From assembly GCA_033239005.1 (NCBI GenBank), contig BSQZ01000072.1, forward strand, positions 1,524,501 through 1,588,500: a DNA stretch of 64,000 nt, in the 5' to 3' direction. Under the pieces are notes generated by a model. The model was not told where the DNA came from, made no database searches, and was given only the letters and a program-made list of their open reading frames with translations. This stretch comes from Lamellibrachia satsuma (Eukaryota; Annelida; Polychaeta; Sabellida; Siboglinidae). A program made the position numbers and the translations under genes. This document shows, one piece after another, positions 52,031 through 64,000 of this stretch (within the stretch, counting starts at the first letter, position 1; every line of letters begins with the position of its first letter).

Positions 52031-55000
52031 GGGGTGTAAGGGGTGTTGATGCGCTCAACCGTAAAGACACTCAAGTCAACCTCACCTCCCCGTGGTGCAC
52101 CCTGGTAACCAGTACATTGTGCTGGGCAAACGAGGATATGGCTAAGGGAAGGAAAACCCCGAAAATAAACCTACTGCGGAGGGCCAACAACCCTCCCAGC
52201 TCAAATGATGTTACAGAAACCAGAAGTGAATTTCAAAAGCCAGCTTGTGCTGGAGATGGCTACAGGAAGGCGACAGACCAGATACCAGCAGATGATGACA
52301 TCATCTATTTGGACAGTATGACGCTTCCGGATCAAAGCCAAACGGAAGTTCGGAGGCTGACAACGTCGTTAACCAAGCCAAAAGTTAATGTAAATATAGG
52401 ATGTTGGAATGTGAGAACGTTATACTCTATAGGGAAATCAGCCCAGCTTGCAAGAGAAATGGACAAATATAAAATAGATGTCATGGGCATTAGTGAATGC
52501 AGATGGATGGGACAAGGAAAAGTAAAGATGAACACCGGAGAGAGCATATTTTTTTCAGGGAGAGAAGACAACATACACAGACACGGAGTGGCAATAATGA
52601 TGACGAAGAAAGCAGAACAAGCATTGCTTGAATGGAAACCTATCAGTGATAGAATTATTTATGCTAGATTTTTCTCCATGTATGTAAAGTTATCGATTAT
52701 ACAAGTCTATGCACCAACAAATGAAGCCAGCGTCGAAGATAAAGACAACTTCTACGAACAGCTACAGACAGTTGTGGACAGTGTTCATAAGCACGACATA
52801 CTCTTAGTAATGGGGGATCTAAATGCCAAAGTTGGAGAAGACAACGACGGATATGAAAACATAATAGGAAGTCATGGAGTAGGTGAAAGAAATGACAATG
52901 GAGAAAGACTTGTTGACTTCTGCGGACTCAATAACCTCGATCATCGTGGTAACAGGTACCATTTTCCCACATAAACTTATACATAAACAGACATGGACAT
53001 CTCCAGGAGGAAAGACAAAGAACGAAATAGACCATGTGTTAGTGAGTAGGCAACACCGGACATCAGTAATGGACACTAGGGCCATGAGAGGAGCCGACAT
53101 TGTGAGCGACCACCAATTAGTGCGATCAAAAATCAAGCTGAAACTAAAGAGAAAACAAAAGAACAAGGCGATCAGAAAGAAATTTGATATAATTAAGTTA
53201 CAGCAACCAGCTATTAAAGCCCAATTCTCACTGAAGTTACGCAACAAATATGATATATTACAAGACTATGAAGAAACAGGCAAAGAAGAAGTTGAGAAAC
53301 AATGGCAAGACTTTGAGGATGCATACAAAGAAACAGCTCAAGAAGTACTGGGGTACAAAAAGAAAGGGCAAAAACCATGGATCAGCAAGGAGTCGTGGGA
53401 GTTAGTAGAAGAGAGAAAACGACTGAAGAACAACATCGAGCAGACAAAGTCAGACAGGATTAAGCAGAATTACATGGATAAATATAGGTGTAAAGACAAA
53501 GAAGTGAAGAAGAGCATGAGACTAGACAAGAGGAAGTGGGTTGACCACCTTGCCATGGAAGCAGAGGAAGCAGCACAAAATGGAAAAATTAAAGAAGTGT
53601 ATGCTATTACAAAAACCCTGAGTAATGACAAACGTAAGACAACAAATACAGTGAAAGACAAAGGTGGAAACTTAATAACGGAAGGATTGGCCAGAAGGGA
53701 GCGATGGAAAGAACACTTTGAGGAAATCCTTAATAGACCTGTACCTGATGATCCTGTAACAGATGTGGAGATAGATGCGATCATAAACGAAATCAGCACT
53801 GACCCAATAACAAAGGCAGAAATTAGAACAGCGCTAAGGAAGATGAAAAACGGGAAAGCAGGGGGCAAGGACGAAATTACAGCAGAATTATTAAAATCAG
53901 ACATGAATACAACAGAGAAATGGCTTGTTAAATTATTATTCAGGACATTTTGGGAACAAGAGAAAGTGCCGAAAACATGGAAGCAGGGACTGATAGTTAA
54001 AATACCGAAGAAAGGTGACCTGACAGAGTGCGGGAATTGGAGAGGAATTACTTTGACATCTGTTCCTAGTAAAGTATTCGGAAGAGTACTCATTGACAGA
54101 ATAAGAGATGGAATTAACAGCAAATTGAGATACGAACAAGCAGGTTTCAGAAGTGGGAGAGGCGCAGTAGAGCAGATATTTATTTTACGAAATATTATAG
54201 AACAGGTAGTGGAATGGCAGGCAACTCTATACATCACGTTTGTGGATTTTGAAAAAGCATTTGACTCAGTGCACCGAGAGAGTCTATGGAAAATTATGGA
54301 GAGCTATGGAATTCCATACAAGATAATCCACATGGTACAGATGTTGTACGAAGATAGTGAATGTACAGTGTTAGACGAAGGTGAGGAATCTGAGTGGTTC
54401 AAGGTCAAAACTGGAGTTAAACAAGGAGATGTAATGTCTGGATTTATCTTCTTGATAGTAGTGGACTGGATAATGAGAAACACAACAGCGGGAAACAAAA
54501 CAGGAATAAGATGGAACTTCACGTAAAAACTAGAGGACCTCGACTTTGCCGACGACATAGCACTCATGTCATCATGCTACACACACATGCAAACAAAGAC
54601 AAGACAACTGAATCAATTTGCAGCAAGGACAGGACTAAGAATAAATAAAAAGAAAACTCAAATATTGAGGATAAACAGCAAGTGCGAAAACAGAATACTA
54701 ATCGATGATCAAGAGCTAAAAGAAGTGGACAAATATAAATACCTTGGTGCGAACGTTAGTAAGCAAGGAGGAGGCGGCGATGACATTGTTAACAGAATTT
54801 GTAAAGCGAGGGTATCCTTCATGAAACTAAAGCAGATATGGAATTCAAATATATACACATTGAGATCGAAATTGAGGCTTTTTAACGCACTTGTTAAACC
54901 AGTGTTGTTATATGGAAGTGAAACATGGAAAATTAACGACGGAGACAACAGAAAGTTAGATACATTTTTTTTCAAGTGTTTAAGACGAATCCTACAAATT

Positions 55001-55337
55001 CGATGGCCATACGTTGTATCAAATCGAGATATTCTGGCAAAAACAAAATTAAAGACAATCAGCACTGAGGTCAAAATAAAAAGATGGAAGTGGGTAGGAC
55101 ATATCCTACGAATGGAGAAAAACAGCAACTGTGAGACTGCACTGACCTGGACACCTGAAGGTAAAAGAAAGGTTGGGCGACCAAAGACAACGTGGCGATC
55201 GACTATTGAGGGTGAAAGACGAATACTGGGGTGGAATAGCTGGAGCGAAGCCAGACGTGTAGCAGCTGATAGAACAAGATGGAGGAGATTCACTTCGGCC
55301 TTATGGGCCACTGGGCCCGAAGAGGATAGGTAGGTAG
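52031..55337 (+). mobile_element. Full-length RTE-type non-LTR retrotransposon with target-site duplications
   Basis: A 3.3-kb element flanked by identical 15-bp copies of GTAGTGCATATATGC at 52016-52030 and 55338-55352. The 3' end is a short TAGG tandem rather than poly(A), as expected for RTE elements. It encodes an endonuclease followed by a reverse transcriptase in one polyprotein. It sits about 0.8 kb upstream of the HIRA start in the opposite orientation. Perfect duplications and only two coding lesions point to a fairly recent insertion. Confidence 0.93.
52138..55333 (+). pseudogene. RTE endonuclease-reverse transcriptase ORF, one frameshift and one stop
   Basis: Translation probably starts at MAKGRKTPKINLL (52138); the ATG at 52027 lies in the target-site duplication. 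Endonuclease motifs: IGCWNVRTLY, GISECRW, QVYAPTNEA, GDLNAKVG and later SDHQLV. The frame shifts between about 52938 and 52960, where reading continues one frame over as TGTIFPHKLIHKQTW. RT motifs follow: KAGGKDEITAELLK, NWRGITLTSVPSKVF, YEQAGFRSGRGAVEQ, FVDFEKAFDSVHR, GVKQGDVMSG, then a TAA at 54524-54526 just before the catalytic FADDIALMS. The C-terminal part runs through KYLGANVS, LYGSETW, RWKWVGHILRM and GRPKTTW to ATGPEEDR and a stop at 55333. As it stands the copy cannot make a full protein. The family resembles the RTE/BovB-like endonuclease domain known as craniofacial development protein 2. Confidence 0.9.
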
Positions 55338-55614
55338 GTAGTGCATATATGCAGGTATTAAAAGAGTGCACGATCCAGGCAAAATGTAACCAATCGGTAC
55401 CACTGTTTGGGTGGCAAATACTCATATGCATTTTTGTTTTTGTATAATATCCCCTAGTTAATATTTCTGTATGATAGACTTGCACAAGTGGTAGCTAATA
55501 TAGTGTTATAACAGCGTTTTCATATCTGTGTCAATGCCGACTGACAGCATGTTGCTCTCCTCTTTATCCATTAAGTCGATTTTTCCCTTCTTCTTTGTCA
55601 CTGATCCAATATCA

Positions 55615-56405
55615 CTGCCATCCCCACCACCCATCCCCACCACCCGTCTCCACCACCCATCCCCACCACCCGTCTCCACCACCCGTCTCCACCACCCGTC
55701 CCCACCACCCGTCCCCACCAACCGTCTCCACCACCCGTCCCCACCACCCGTCTCCACCACCCGTCCCCACCACCCGTCCCCACCACCCGTCTCCACCACC
55801 CGTCTCCACCACCCGTCCCCACCAACCGTCTCCACCACCCGTCCCCACCACCCGTCCCCACCACCCGTCCCCACCACCCGTCCCCACCCACCATCTCCAC
55901 CACCCGTCCCCACCAACCGTCTCCACCACCCGTCCCCACCAACCGTCTCCACCACCCGTCCCCACCAACCGTCTCCACCACCCGTCCCCACCACCCGTCC
56001 CCACCAACTATCTCCACCACCCGTCCCCACCCCCCCTCCCCACCCCCCGTCTCCACCACCCGTCCCCACCACCCGTCCCCACCACCCGTCCCCACCACCC
56101 GTCTCCACCACCCGTCCCCACCACCCGTCCCCACCACCCGTCCCCACCACCCGTCCCCACCACCCGTCCCCACCAACCGTCTCCACCACCCGTCCCCACC
56201 ACCCGTCCCCACCACCCGTCTCCACCACCCGTCCCCACCACCCGTCCCCACCACCCGTCCCCACCAACTATCTCCACCACCCGTCCCCACCACCCGTCCC
56301 CACCACCCGTCCCCACCACCCATCCCCACCACCCTTCCCCACCACCCGTCTCCACCACCCGTCCCCACCACCCGTCTCCACCACCCGTCCCCACCACCCG
56401 TCTTC
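55615..56405. repeat. 0.8-kb CCACCACCCGTC minisatellite, G-rich on the minus strand
   Basis: About 57 units of 13-14 bp (CCACCACCCGTCCC and CCACCACCCGTCTC variants, some CCAACCGTC). The minus strand is a continuous run of GGG and GGGG tracts. It lies about 260 bp beyond the RTE element. Confidence 0.95.
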
Positions 56406-56769
56406 ACACCCCTACCCTTCGTTCTCGTGCTTCACTGCATTCCCACCAAATCTCTCTTCACGCAGTCCTCCCATCTCAGTCTCTGTCTACCTCTTCTCCT
56501 TCTACACTCCACTCTAAGCGCACACGTAATAGATGATACTATCGCACGTATTTATAAAAAAAACCAAAGGATTTGAAGAGGACTATTAATTTCCTAGCTA
56601 AGCAGTTGAATATGCACTAACATAGTCTAGAGTACGGAATGAGCAGGGAATGTGGATGCATGTATTACTTACGTCTTATTTGTGAAATGAAATTGTCTAG
56701 GCGCCAATGACTATACATTCACTTCCACTTAATTTGGCTTGCAGACAAGGGTTTGACAATTTGTTTTAT

Positions 56770-56865
56770 GATAATCTGGTGGTAATTTGTTTGTCTGACC
56801 TTTGGTGGTAATTTGTTTGTCTGACCTTTGGTGGTAATTTGTTTGTCTGCCCTTTGGTGGTAATT
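56770..56865. repeat. 26-bp tandem repeat, three to four copies
   Basis: Copies of GGTGGTAATTTGTTTGTCTG followed by ACCTTT. Short intergenic array. Confidence 0.88.
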
Positions 56866-56939
56866 AGCAGAGTATCAGTTCAACAAACAGCTGAGCTGTG
56901 CCACTTCTGTATCCCCATCTTGCACACGTGCATGTGCCT

Positions 56940-57960
56940 ATTTTGTAAAATTACACATTAAGATAAAATTGTAGCCCTTTAACCAAATTAAGTTTGTTGC
57001 TATTGTGACACTCTCTGTGGGGACATTTACTGTTTTCTTGGCCAAACCACTCCCCCTTTGTAAAGTCGGCAGTGCGTTTTTTTTGTCGACAAATACCTTC
57101 ATTCAGATAAAATTGTAGGGGCTTAACCCTTGAAACGCATTACATTGTTTTCTTTGCAATTGTGACATCCATTGACGTTAATCCTGGTCATTTTAGCCAC
57201 TCGACATCTCTCTGTGGATGCAGGAATTGATTTCCTGGCCAAAACATTTCACACCCTGTAAAGCCGCGAGTGTGCTTTTTTGTCAACAAAATGCACATTA
57301 TGACACAATTGCAAAGCTTTAACAAAATTAAATTGTTATTTTACTATTGTGATGTCCACTGACATTAATACTGGTCATGTTTAGCTATTTGGCATCTTCC
57401 TATGGGAGCCAGTGTTGATTCCCTGGCCTCAAACTCTCACCACCTTCGAGAAAAACGTATTCGCGACATCACATAGTGGAGGAAGGTTTAAGTCAGGATA
57501 TCAGTACTTGTACATAACGAGATATGCCAAATATTTCAAAACGCAATGCCAGTGGATATTACAATAGCAAAAAAACCCAAAGTAATATGGTTAAATGGTT
57601 ACAGCGTTATGTTAATGTGTATTTGTTTGACAAAATACGCATTCGCGACTTCATAGGGTGAGGTAGTGTTTTGGCTACAAAATCAATAAGTGTATTTACA
57701 GAGAGATGCCAAATGATTCAAAACGATCAGGAATAATGCCTGTGTGTGTCGCAGTATCAAACAACCCAGTGTTAATGGTCTACAGTGTTATCTTAATATG
57801 TATTTGTATGACAAAATAAACTCTCACGACCTTATGGGGTGGTTTAGTACTCATCGAGTGATAATTAATGCGACACTAATTAAACTCCATGATTATTTTT
57901 TAACCCAGTGTACCTCTATACGTATCATAGCAAACGTATTGACCAATAAATAGTAAAAAA
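56940..57960. repeat. Inverted array of about 190-bp units
   Basis: About three diverged units run forward to near 57445 (markers TTTGTCAACAAAATGC, CTATTGTGATGTCCACTGAC, TTTGGCATCTTCC). Two to three related units then run in reverse to 57960 (TTTGTTTGACAAAATACGC, CCAGTGGATATTACAATAG). The two halves form a decayed foldback. Confidence 0.65.
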
Positions 57961-59330
57961 AACAGTTACACAGGCTTTTTAACTTAAATTCCGGGTAATT
58001 GTCAATTTCTACTGGACTACTGCTATCTTTTGGAATATTAATTTCTTTGCCACTTGAAACAGTTATAACATAACAGTGACTTTTTTAAATTGAAACAATT
58101 GCGGAAAACGGTTACTTAAAAATAAAACAATGAGTGCGTTCTTTTTCTTAGTTTTTCGTTGATGTGTAGATATCTTGACGTCCAAAACTTTAAACAATTC
58201 AACAAATGGATCGTTTTTTTAAAGGTATTGAACAACGTGGAAAACGGGCGGCCTACCCAAAAACGGGTAACCCGTTTGGAGTTATTGTATGACAATAAAC
58301 TTCTCTGCTAGCCAAACGAGCTTGGGCCCGTTTTGCTTCGTACTAGTCGACCGTACTAGCACTGTTGTCGGAGTCCAAATGCGACGTAGAACTGTCGTTT
58401 TCGGGTACAGTGTCTTGCCCTTCTGGGGTCTTGGAAGCCATCATCTCCAACAGTCACACTTTCATCTGCATGCATCTGGTGAAGCTCCTGTTTCGCCTAT
58501 GGTGAACTTATGCAAACATAAATCGGAGCCACACAATTGGACAAAACACGCCAAATGAAGGATTGGGGTAAAAATCAAAGTTCCATAGGGTTGAATTTGG
58601 TTGCTTTTTGCGTGTGAACTCTAGGCACCCATCCGGTCATCTTACAAAATTGGCTTTTTGACCTAAATGTCCGATTCATCGTCAATTTCTACTGGACTAT
58701 TACTATCTTTTGGAATTTTTATTTCTTTGCCACTTGAAACAGTTATTACATAACAATCGCTTTTTTAAACATTGCAAGAATTGGGGTAACGGGTACTTAA
58801 AAATAAAACAATGAGTGTGTTCTTTTTTTTAGTTTTTCTTTGATGTGTAGATGTCTTGACGTCCAAAACCATAAGCGATCAAAACATTTGATCGTTTTTG
58901 AGAAAGGTAGGGAACAACGTGAGAAACGAGCGGTCTAATCAAAACGGACCCACCCGTTTGGCGTTATTGTATTACTTACAGTGAATTTAGTGGCGTCACT
59001 GCTAATATAGCGAACAGGGATCACTACTTCCGACCAACGTTCAGTAGTGATCCCCTGTGAGTCATTTAGCAGCGAAACCATAAAATGCACCCTTAGCCAA
59101 ACGGGCGGGGGCCAGTTTTGGAGAGGGGGCCAGTTTTGCCCTGTACTAGTTGACCATACTAGCACTGTTCTCGGACACCAAATGGGACGTGGAACTTTCG
59201 TTTTCGGGTCCATTGTCGTGACCTTAAGTCTGGGGTCTTCCTTTGGAGACCATCGTCTCAAACCGTCCCACTTTCATCTGCATGCTTCTGATGAATCTCC
59301 AGTTGGAGTTTCTTGTCTTTTTTCGTCATG
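57957..59330. repeat. 680-bp tandem duplication, two diverged copies
   Basis: Copy 1 is about 57957-58636 and copy 2 about 58637-59330. Anchors 680 bp apart include GTCAATTTCTACTGGACTA (58001 and 58681), AAATAAAACAATGAGTG and TTTCATCTGCATGC. No coding potential was seen. Confidence 0.8.
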
Positions 59331-59589
59331 ACCCTCCTTGGCGGAGGTGGAGGTGAAGGCGAAGATGGAATCGGTGCTGCGACAGTACGAGTTCACCACT
59401 GCTGGCCACTGGTCAGTGCTGCGAGATTAGAACTGTTATTGTGCTATAAAGTGTGCTATATAGCTAAACTTACCAGTATGTAACACACCAGGAAAATAAG
59501 TCTAACTGAAGCACGACCTGTACATCTGAATCCGTATGAGATCCCTATATATATACGCAATTTAAGTCATATCATTATAACACAACAGA

Positions 59590-59900
59590 GATGGCACAAA
59601 GAAGGGCGGCACGCTTTTGTTACAATAATTACACATCCAGAGGATTGGGACGTGTGTCAGAAACGATTAAGAATTTACACTAGGAACAACTAATCACCCA
59701 AAATAACAAACAGACGTCTCACTATATTCCACAAAGCCATCAACACTCATTTATCCTTGCCAGTCGGAAACCTTCTCCTGCCTTCAATACCATCCACACC
59801 AGCAAGAACTGCTATAAACTATATCCTATTTCCCCATGACAATAAACTATTAGAACTCAGTGCGAGACATAATAACCAGTATCACACAATATAGCAGCAA
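59590..59900 (+). mobile_element. LINE ORF2 C-terminal fragment
   Basis: The plus strand gives QRRAARFCYNNYTSRG, a frame change, then RLTIFHKAINTHLSLPVGN, ARTAINYILFPHDNKLLEL and a stop. This is the familiar tail of non-LTR RT proteins (QRRAARF, then FPHD-type block). It is truncated upstream. Confidence 0.68.
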
Positions 59901-61816
59901 TCACTCCGTGCGCGCACAACCCCGACCGTTTGACCAATTATCAGTGTTGACACCTTTGGTCTCCCCTGTACGAGATCTTAGATTACGCCCCAGTCAGGCA
60001 TACGCGAGACAAGATACGACAAGTCATCTTTAACCAGTAGCCCTAAACTAAACGCATTCGAATTTTTACGGTGTAGACTTGTATAGAGAGGGGGTGTCTT
60101 CGATTGTGTCAACAAGAACGACGACGTTGAAAGAGTGGCAGGACATGTAGATGTTTTAAGATAACGACACCAGTGCTGGGAACACGGAATATGATGGCTC
60201 CGAATATCAACAACTGTGTAAGTTATTTTCTGTACATTTAACTTACTAGTAACTGTCAGTCTTGAGTGAATTTACTAGGTGTATGATAAACGTGAACACA
60301 CTATTAATTATTCCTACAACGGGTGGCCGAATTCCCCAAAATCATAATATGATTTTGGGAAATCTATATTATAGACTTTTAACGTGTTACTGTCGGATGA
60401 AACTCTGACGTGTTGAAATGCGTTTACAGCTGATGTTGAAATACGTTTACAGCTGATTACCACCTTCTGGATGTCTGTTTATCTGTAGACGATTGCTGGT
60501 CTCGAATTAGGCGGCATCTGACCAGCAATTTACACAATGCCGTGCAATTGGATACGCGAAAACTAAACAATCAATGGTTCACGGACAGACTTGGCATGCT
60601 TTATAATAGGCCTATGCATTTCAGTATTATTGCAATAATTGTTGGTTGAAGGCAACTCGTCGCGTTGTTGTTGATAGCAACGCAGTCGACACAACAACGC
60701 TACTTTACCATTATATTCATTGTATTAAAGCATTTGTGATATGATATTTTTAACTGGCCTTGGTGCCTCCTGAAATATATAAAAGCCAAGGTCAGCTGGC
60801 ATTGCCCTCAATTTTGCCAAATTCAGCATATGTCGTTCTGCTAACATAAGGGTTAATATTAGCCGGCTGATAATACTTCAGTCTTTACATTGACACTAGT
60901 TCCGATGTAGGTCTGTATACGTGTTCCTTTACCCTACTATCAGCACTTCAAATACAGAATTGTTCCAGTTACAGCCCCTGGGAAAATAGGCTGACTGTCT
61001 AGCTTCTGTAGTACATGTGAACCTACAGTGATACATGTGTAGCCACTTGGGAGATCCAAAGAGCAAAGCCAATGAAAAGAAGACAAACAATCAAGATTAA
61101 TTATTACATATATTTACCTGCTGCATGTGTGCTCAAACCACCCAACAAACTTCAAGAATGGCAGATGTCTACATTTAAGTTTTATGCTATCATCATAATT
61201 GTTTTTGCAATATTTATATTTTTATTATTTATAGCAGCATATGATAGTTGTCTAGATTCTATATATGCATATTTTTTTATCATATCACCATAATTCTTTT
61301 ATATATTATTATTTGTTTAAAAACAAAATTAATAAATATCACATACATGAATAAATGTTAGACTAGCTTTCAATTAGTAAATGGCTTCCTTGTCATGTGG
61401 ATTTTTACTGCTATGAATGGCAGTCCTGTTAAATCTCATTATAGAATGGGCTGTTTGGGGTTTAAATGGCTCAGTGATGTGACTCACAATCTCTCATGAG
61501 AATGTCCGACTGTGCCTTCTCACAGCAAGCCAGTTGTACCCAAGTCTCGTGACAAGAGGACAGACACGAAAAGGGCCAAGGGAACGACAACCCTCACAAA
61601 AAAATCCCACTGACTGGGCCCGTCACCCATCTAGGGATACAACTGATTACAGAAACTGAAAACCTAAAGTAAAACAACTAAAGACTAAGACTTAAGCTGA
61701 TGAGAGCACACATTTGAAGGGGAACTTCAAAATTGCACTGGAGCAACAATCAACACAAAATCTTTTCCAAAAATGCTTTGGACCCATATATGTAAGTCAA
61801 GAGAACAATTTGTAAT
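59901..61816. other. Intergenic, no gene recognised
   Basis: Unique-looking sequence. Near 60755-60805 CTGGCCTTGG and CCAAGGTCAG flank a TATATAAAAG stretch, forming a weak hairpin. No coding motif was found. Confidence 0.5.
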
Positions 61817-62102
61817 AATAATAATAATAATAAAAGGACTTCTTTAGCGCCAATATCCTCGGAAAATCCGAGCTCAGTGGCGCAACAAAACCAAAGGATT
61901 AGGCATTCTCGTGACCATATACAATGCAAAAAGTCGTCAACCGATGGATGGAGGTGCCAAGAAGCTAAGGAGGATAGGCCATTTTGAAAAGATAGGTTTT
62001 AAGATTACGGCGAAATGAAGCTATATTTCTTGCTGATTTTACGCTGTCGGGGAGTGAATTCCACAGAGTTGGTGCGGCAACCGAGAAAGCTCGTATAGTA
62101 CA
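61817..62102 (-). mobile_element. LINE 3' end with (TTA)n tail
   Basis: The minus strand encodes RAFSVAAPTLWNSLPDSVK and FRRNLKTYLFKMAYPP, then a stop. A short untranslated region follows, ending in TTA repeats (61817-61834 on the plus strand as AAT repeats). This is a 5'-truncated copy of a CR1/L2-like element. The (TG/CG)n tract at 62135-62205 lies just upstream. Confidence 0.72.
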
Positions 62103-62134
62103 GCATATATATATTATATATATTATGTACATCA

Positions 62135-62168
62135 TATACGTGTGTGTGTGTGTGTGTATGTGTGTGTG

Positions 62169-62200
<32 letters not shown>

Positions 62201-62205
62201 TGAGA
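62135..62205. repeat. (TG)n-(CGTG)n microsatellite
   Basis: TG repeats passing into CGTG repeats, next to the LINE 3' end. Confidence 0.95.
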
Positions 62206-63520
62206 CCCATCTTGCAAAATGAGTCACATGTTCCAGTTTGAACAGTTATTAGTATCGTTGAAAAGAGCAGCATCTCAGTTTTCACATCATATATCAAGCA
62301 ACCAGATATCTCAATTCTAGCCGAAGCTACATTTCGCTAAACATGTATGGGGTAGAAATCTTCAAACTGAGAAATCAGCAGTCGAAGTTTATTACCAAAG
62401 CTACCTTAGTTACCATGCAAATATCTGGCAGATATTTGGACCACTTGAAGATAAAGGCATCCTCATGACATTCTACTAATATAATAACATGATCTTTGTC
62501 TGAAAAAAATAATTAATTGCCTTGTAATAATACCACTATAGTAATGTCAAGACTAGCAGCACTGCCACCACTGTCATAATGTGACACATTTTGAAATAAT
62601 TGTTACCAGTGACCTATTGACCTTCTTTGGTAAAACACAATTGGGCCAGTAAGAAATTAGTTGATTTTGTTTTGCGATTTAATAGAAAAGAATAAGCAAT
62701 TTATTCAGCCTAAGGGGAGACTCGGCAGGTGGATTAAAAAATTATTATTTTTTTACTCAAAATGTTTACAGTCGCGCTCAGTCGGACACGTCTGGCGGGC
62801 TCGACGACCTCGCCCCTGCCCCGCAAAACTAATACAGTGTCTCTCTCACTGTCCTGCTGCTCTTCTTTAGTAAATACTAGTCTAACAAAGTGTTGATATG
62901 GTCGCGATCACTTCGGGAAAGGATATCAACAACGAATCAATTAACCCCTACATCGAACCCCATTTTCTACTAGCTATGTGGGTCAGCTGTGTGACGTCGT
63001 ATTAAGTGTGCGGGTGTGCGTGGACATTATTTAAATGACTGCAACGCGTCGCCAATAAAATCATTTCCATGGATCACGTGTTTTCAACAAGCCGGGCTTG
63101 TTTACGCAGCTTGGCAAACAGTGACTTTCCTCTCACGCCCACCGATTCGACACATTCGTAATATATGTTAATGCGTGACCATATATGGAAAGATGAGCCG
63201 CAAAGCTTGTTACGATGCCAGATTTGTGCGGGACCATACACAAATTACGGACAAAAAAGTTATTAACTATCGGCATTTTCGGCTTTGTTTTACGGAAGTC
63301 AAGCGGAACACATCCAACAGCTCTTCAAAGATAACGCTAAAATACATTAAACATAACTAAAGATACAGTAGAAATTATGGTAATTGTTAAAATGAATACT
63401 AAGTGAGCAAGTCTAAGCCTGTAAGCCGAAGAAAACATTTTCAGGGAAAATCTCAAAATCGTTGGAAGTTTCATGTTTACCGACATCCGACTCATTTTGC
63501 TAAGCCTAAGATGGTCTAGT
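62206..63520. other. Intergenic, no gene recognised
   Basis: Includes a slightly GC-richer patch at about 62770-63140 with CACGTG-type and CCAAT-like words, but no supported exon on either strand. It could belong to a neighbouring gene outside the window. Confidence 0.4.
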
Positions 63521-63630
63521 CGCACACACGCGCACGCGCACGCGCACGCGCGCGCACATGCACTCACACACAATATATATGTGTATATATATGTATGTAT
63601 AATATATATGTATGTATGTATGTATGTATA

Positions 63631-63687
<57 letters not shown>

Positions 63688-63695
63688 GTATATAC

Positions 63696-63728
<33 letters not shown>

Positions 63729-63790
63729 GTACATTTATGCATATTTATGTATATATACATATGTATTACATATATATATATATATAGCAG
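63521..63790. repeat. Compound microsatellite (CACGCG)n to (TA)n
   Basis: A CACGCG alternating purine-pyrimidine run (63521-63570) passes into ATGT and long TA tracts. The first part has Z-DNA-prone sequence. Confidence 0.95.
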
Positions 63791-64000
63791 TATGGGAGGG
63801 CCCCAATAGGGAGAGCCCCCACACAGGAGGACCCCCCCACTTGTATATACTGTTGCCCCCAGTAATTGTCATCAACCCAGATAGATAGATTTTGATAGAC
63901 AGTGTAACATATATGAATAACATTACATATAATTATTTAAGAAGTAGTTCATTAGATATATTATTCCTTATTGGTACATACATGTCTCACCTTCTCATTT

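Noticed and set aside
53470..54237. 255-codon minus-strand ORF, and another at 54709-55485
   Set aside because: Antisense shadows of the RTE reverse transcriptase ORF, which has the catalytic motifs.
55528..56536. Long Pro/His-rich or Gly/Val-rich ORFs on both strands
   Set aside because: They arise from the CCACCACCCGTC minisatellite; no non-repetitive domain on either side.

Overview
This is a eukaryotic, animal nuclear genomic window. It holds two intron-rich housekeeping genes on the minus strand, surrounded and interrupted by transposon relics and an unusual density of minisatellites. The mix of RTE and CR1/Jockey-like LINEs, tRNA-derived SINEs, a Mutator-like transposase relic and AT-rich introns suggests an invertebrate, most likely marine and possibly a mollusc. 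The species assignment is an inference of low confidence. Nothing here looks prokaryotic.

Region by region: (1) Positions 315-17068 (minus) hold the first ten coding exons of TBL2, an ER-membrane-anchored WD40 protein. Its last exon or exons lie off the left edge. Its introns carry a non-autonomous hAT-like element (2565-2998), a 1.05-kb TA-flanked inverted-repeat element (3469-4521), a decayed Mutator-like transposase gene (about 5850-7930), fragments of LINEs and one tRNA-derived SINE. (2) Positions 17069-23743 are intergenic, with a dead LINE reverse transcriptase fragment, a second SINE type and a (TG)n tract. (3) Positions 23744-51220 (minus) hold the complete coding region of HIRA, the H3.3 histone chaperone. 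I resolve 27 exons with continuous reading phase that encode about 946 residues: WD40 propeller, ASF1-binding B domain, AT-hook-like basic motif and C-terminal Hira domain. (4) Positions 51221-52015 are the HIRA upstream region, with a YY1-like motif and a short upstream ORF. (5) Positions 52031-55337 (plus) are a nearly intact RTE-type LINE flanked by identical 15-bp target-site duplications. (6) Positions 55615-64000 are non-genic: a 0.8-kb C-rich/G-rich minisatellite, an inverted array of about 190-bp units, a 680-bp tandem duplication, two LINE tails and simple repeats.

The most striking feature is that almost every long HIRA intron contains a minisatellite. In several cases the repeat unit is a copy of the adjacent exon-intron junction, including a few exonic bases and the GT or AG splice site. 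Clear examples are the exon 5 donor, exon 10 donor, exon 24 acceptor and exon 26 donor. Single-copy duplications of the exon 11 and exon 21 acceptors show the same tendency. The result is long ladders of decoy splice sites beside real ones.

Functionally, HIRA deposits histone H3.3 independently of replication, with UBN1, CABIN1 and ASF1a as partners. TBL2 is an ER-associated WD40 protein linked to stress signalling. The two genes have no known joint pathway, and their adjacency is positional. All exon boundaries were read by eye from GT/AG sites, reading phase and remembered family sequence. No alignment software was used.
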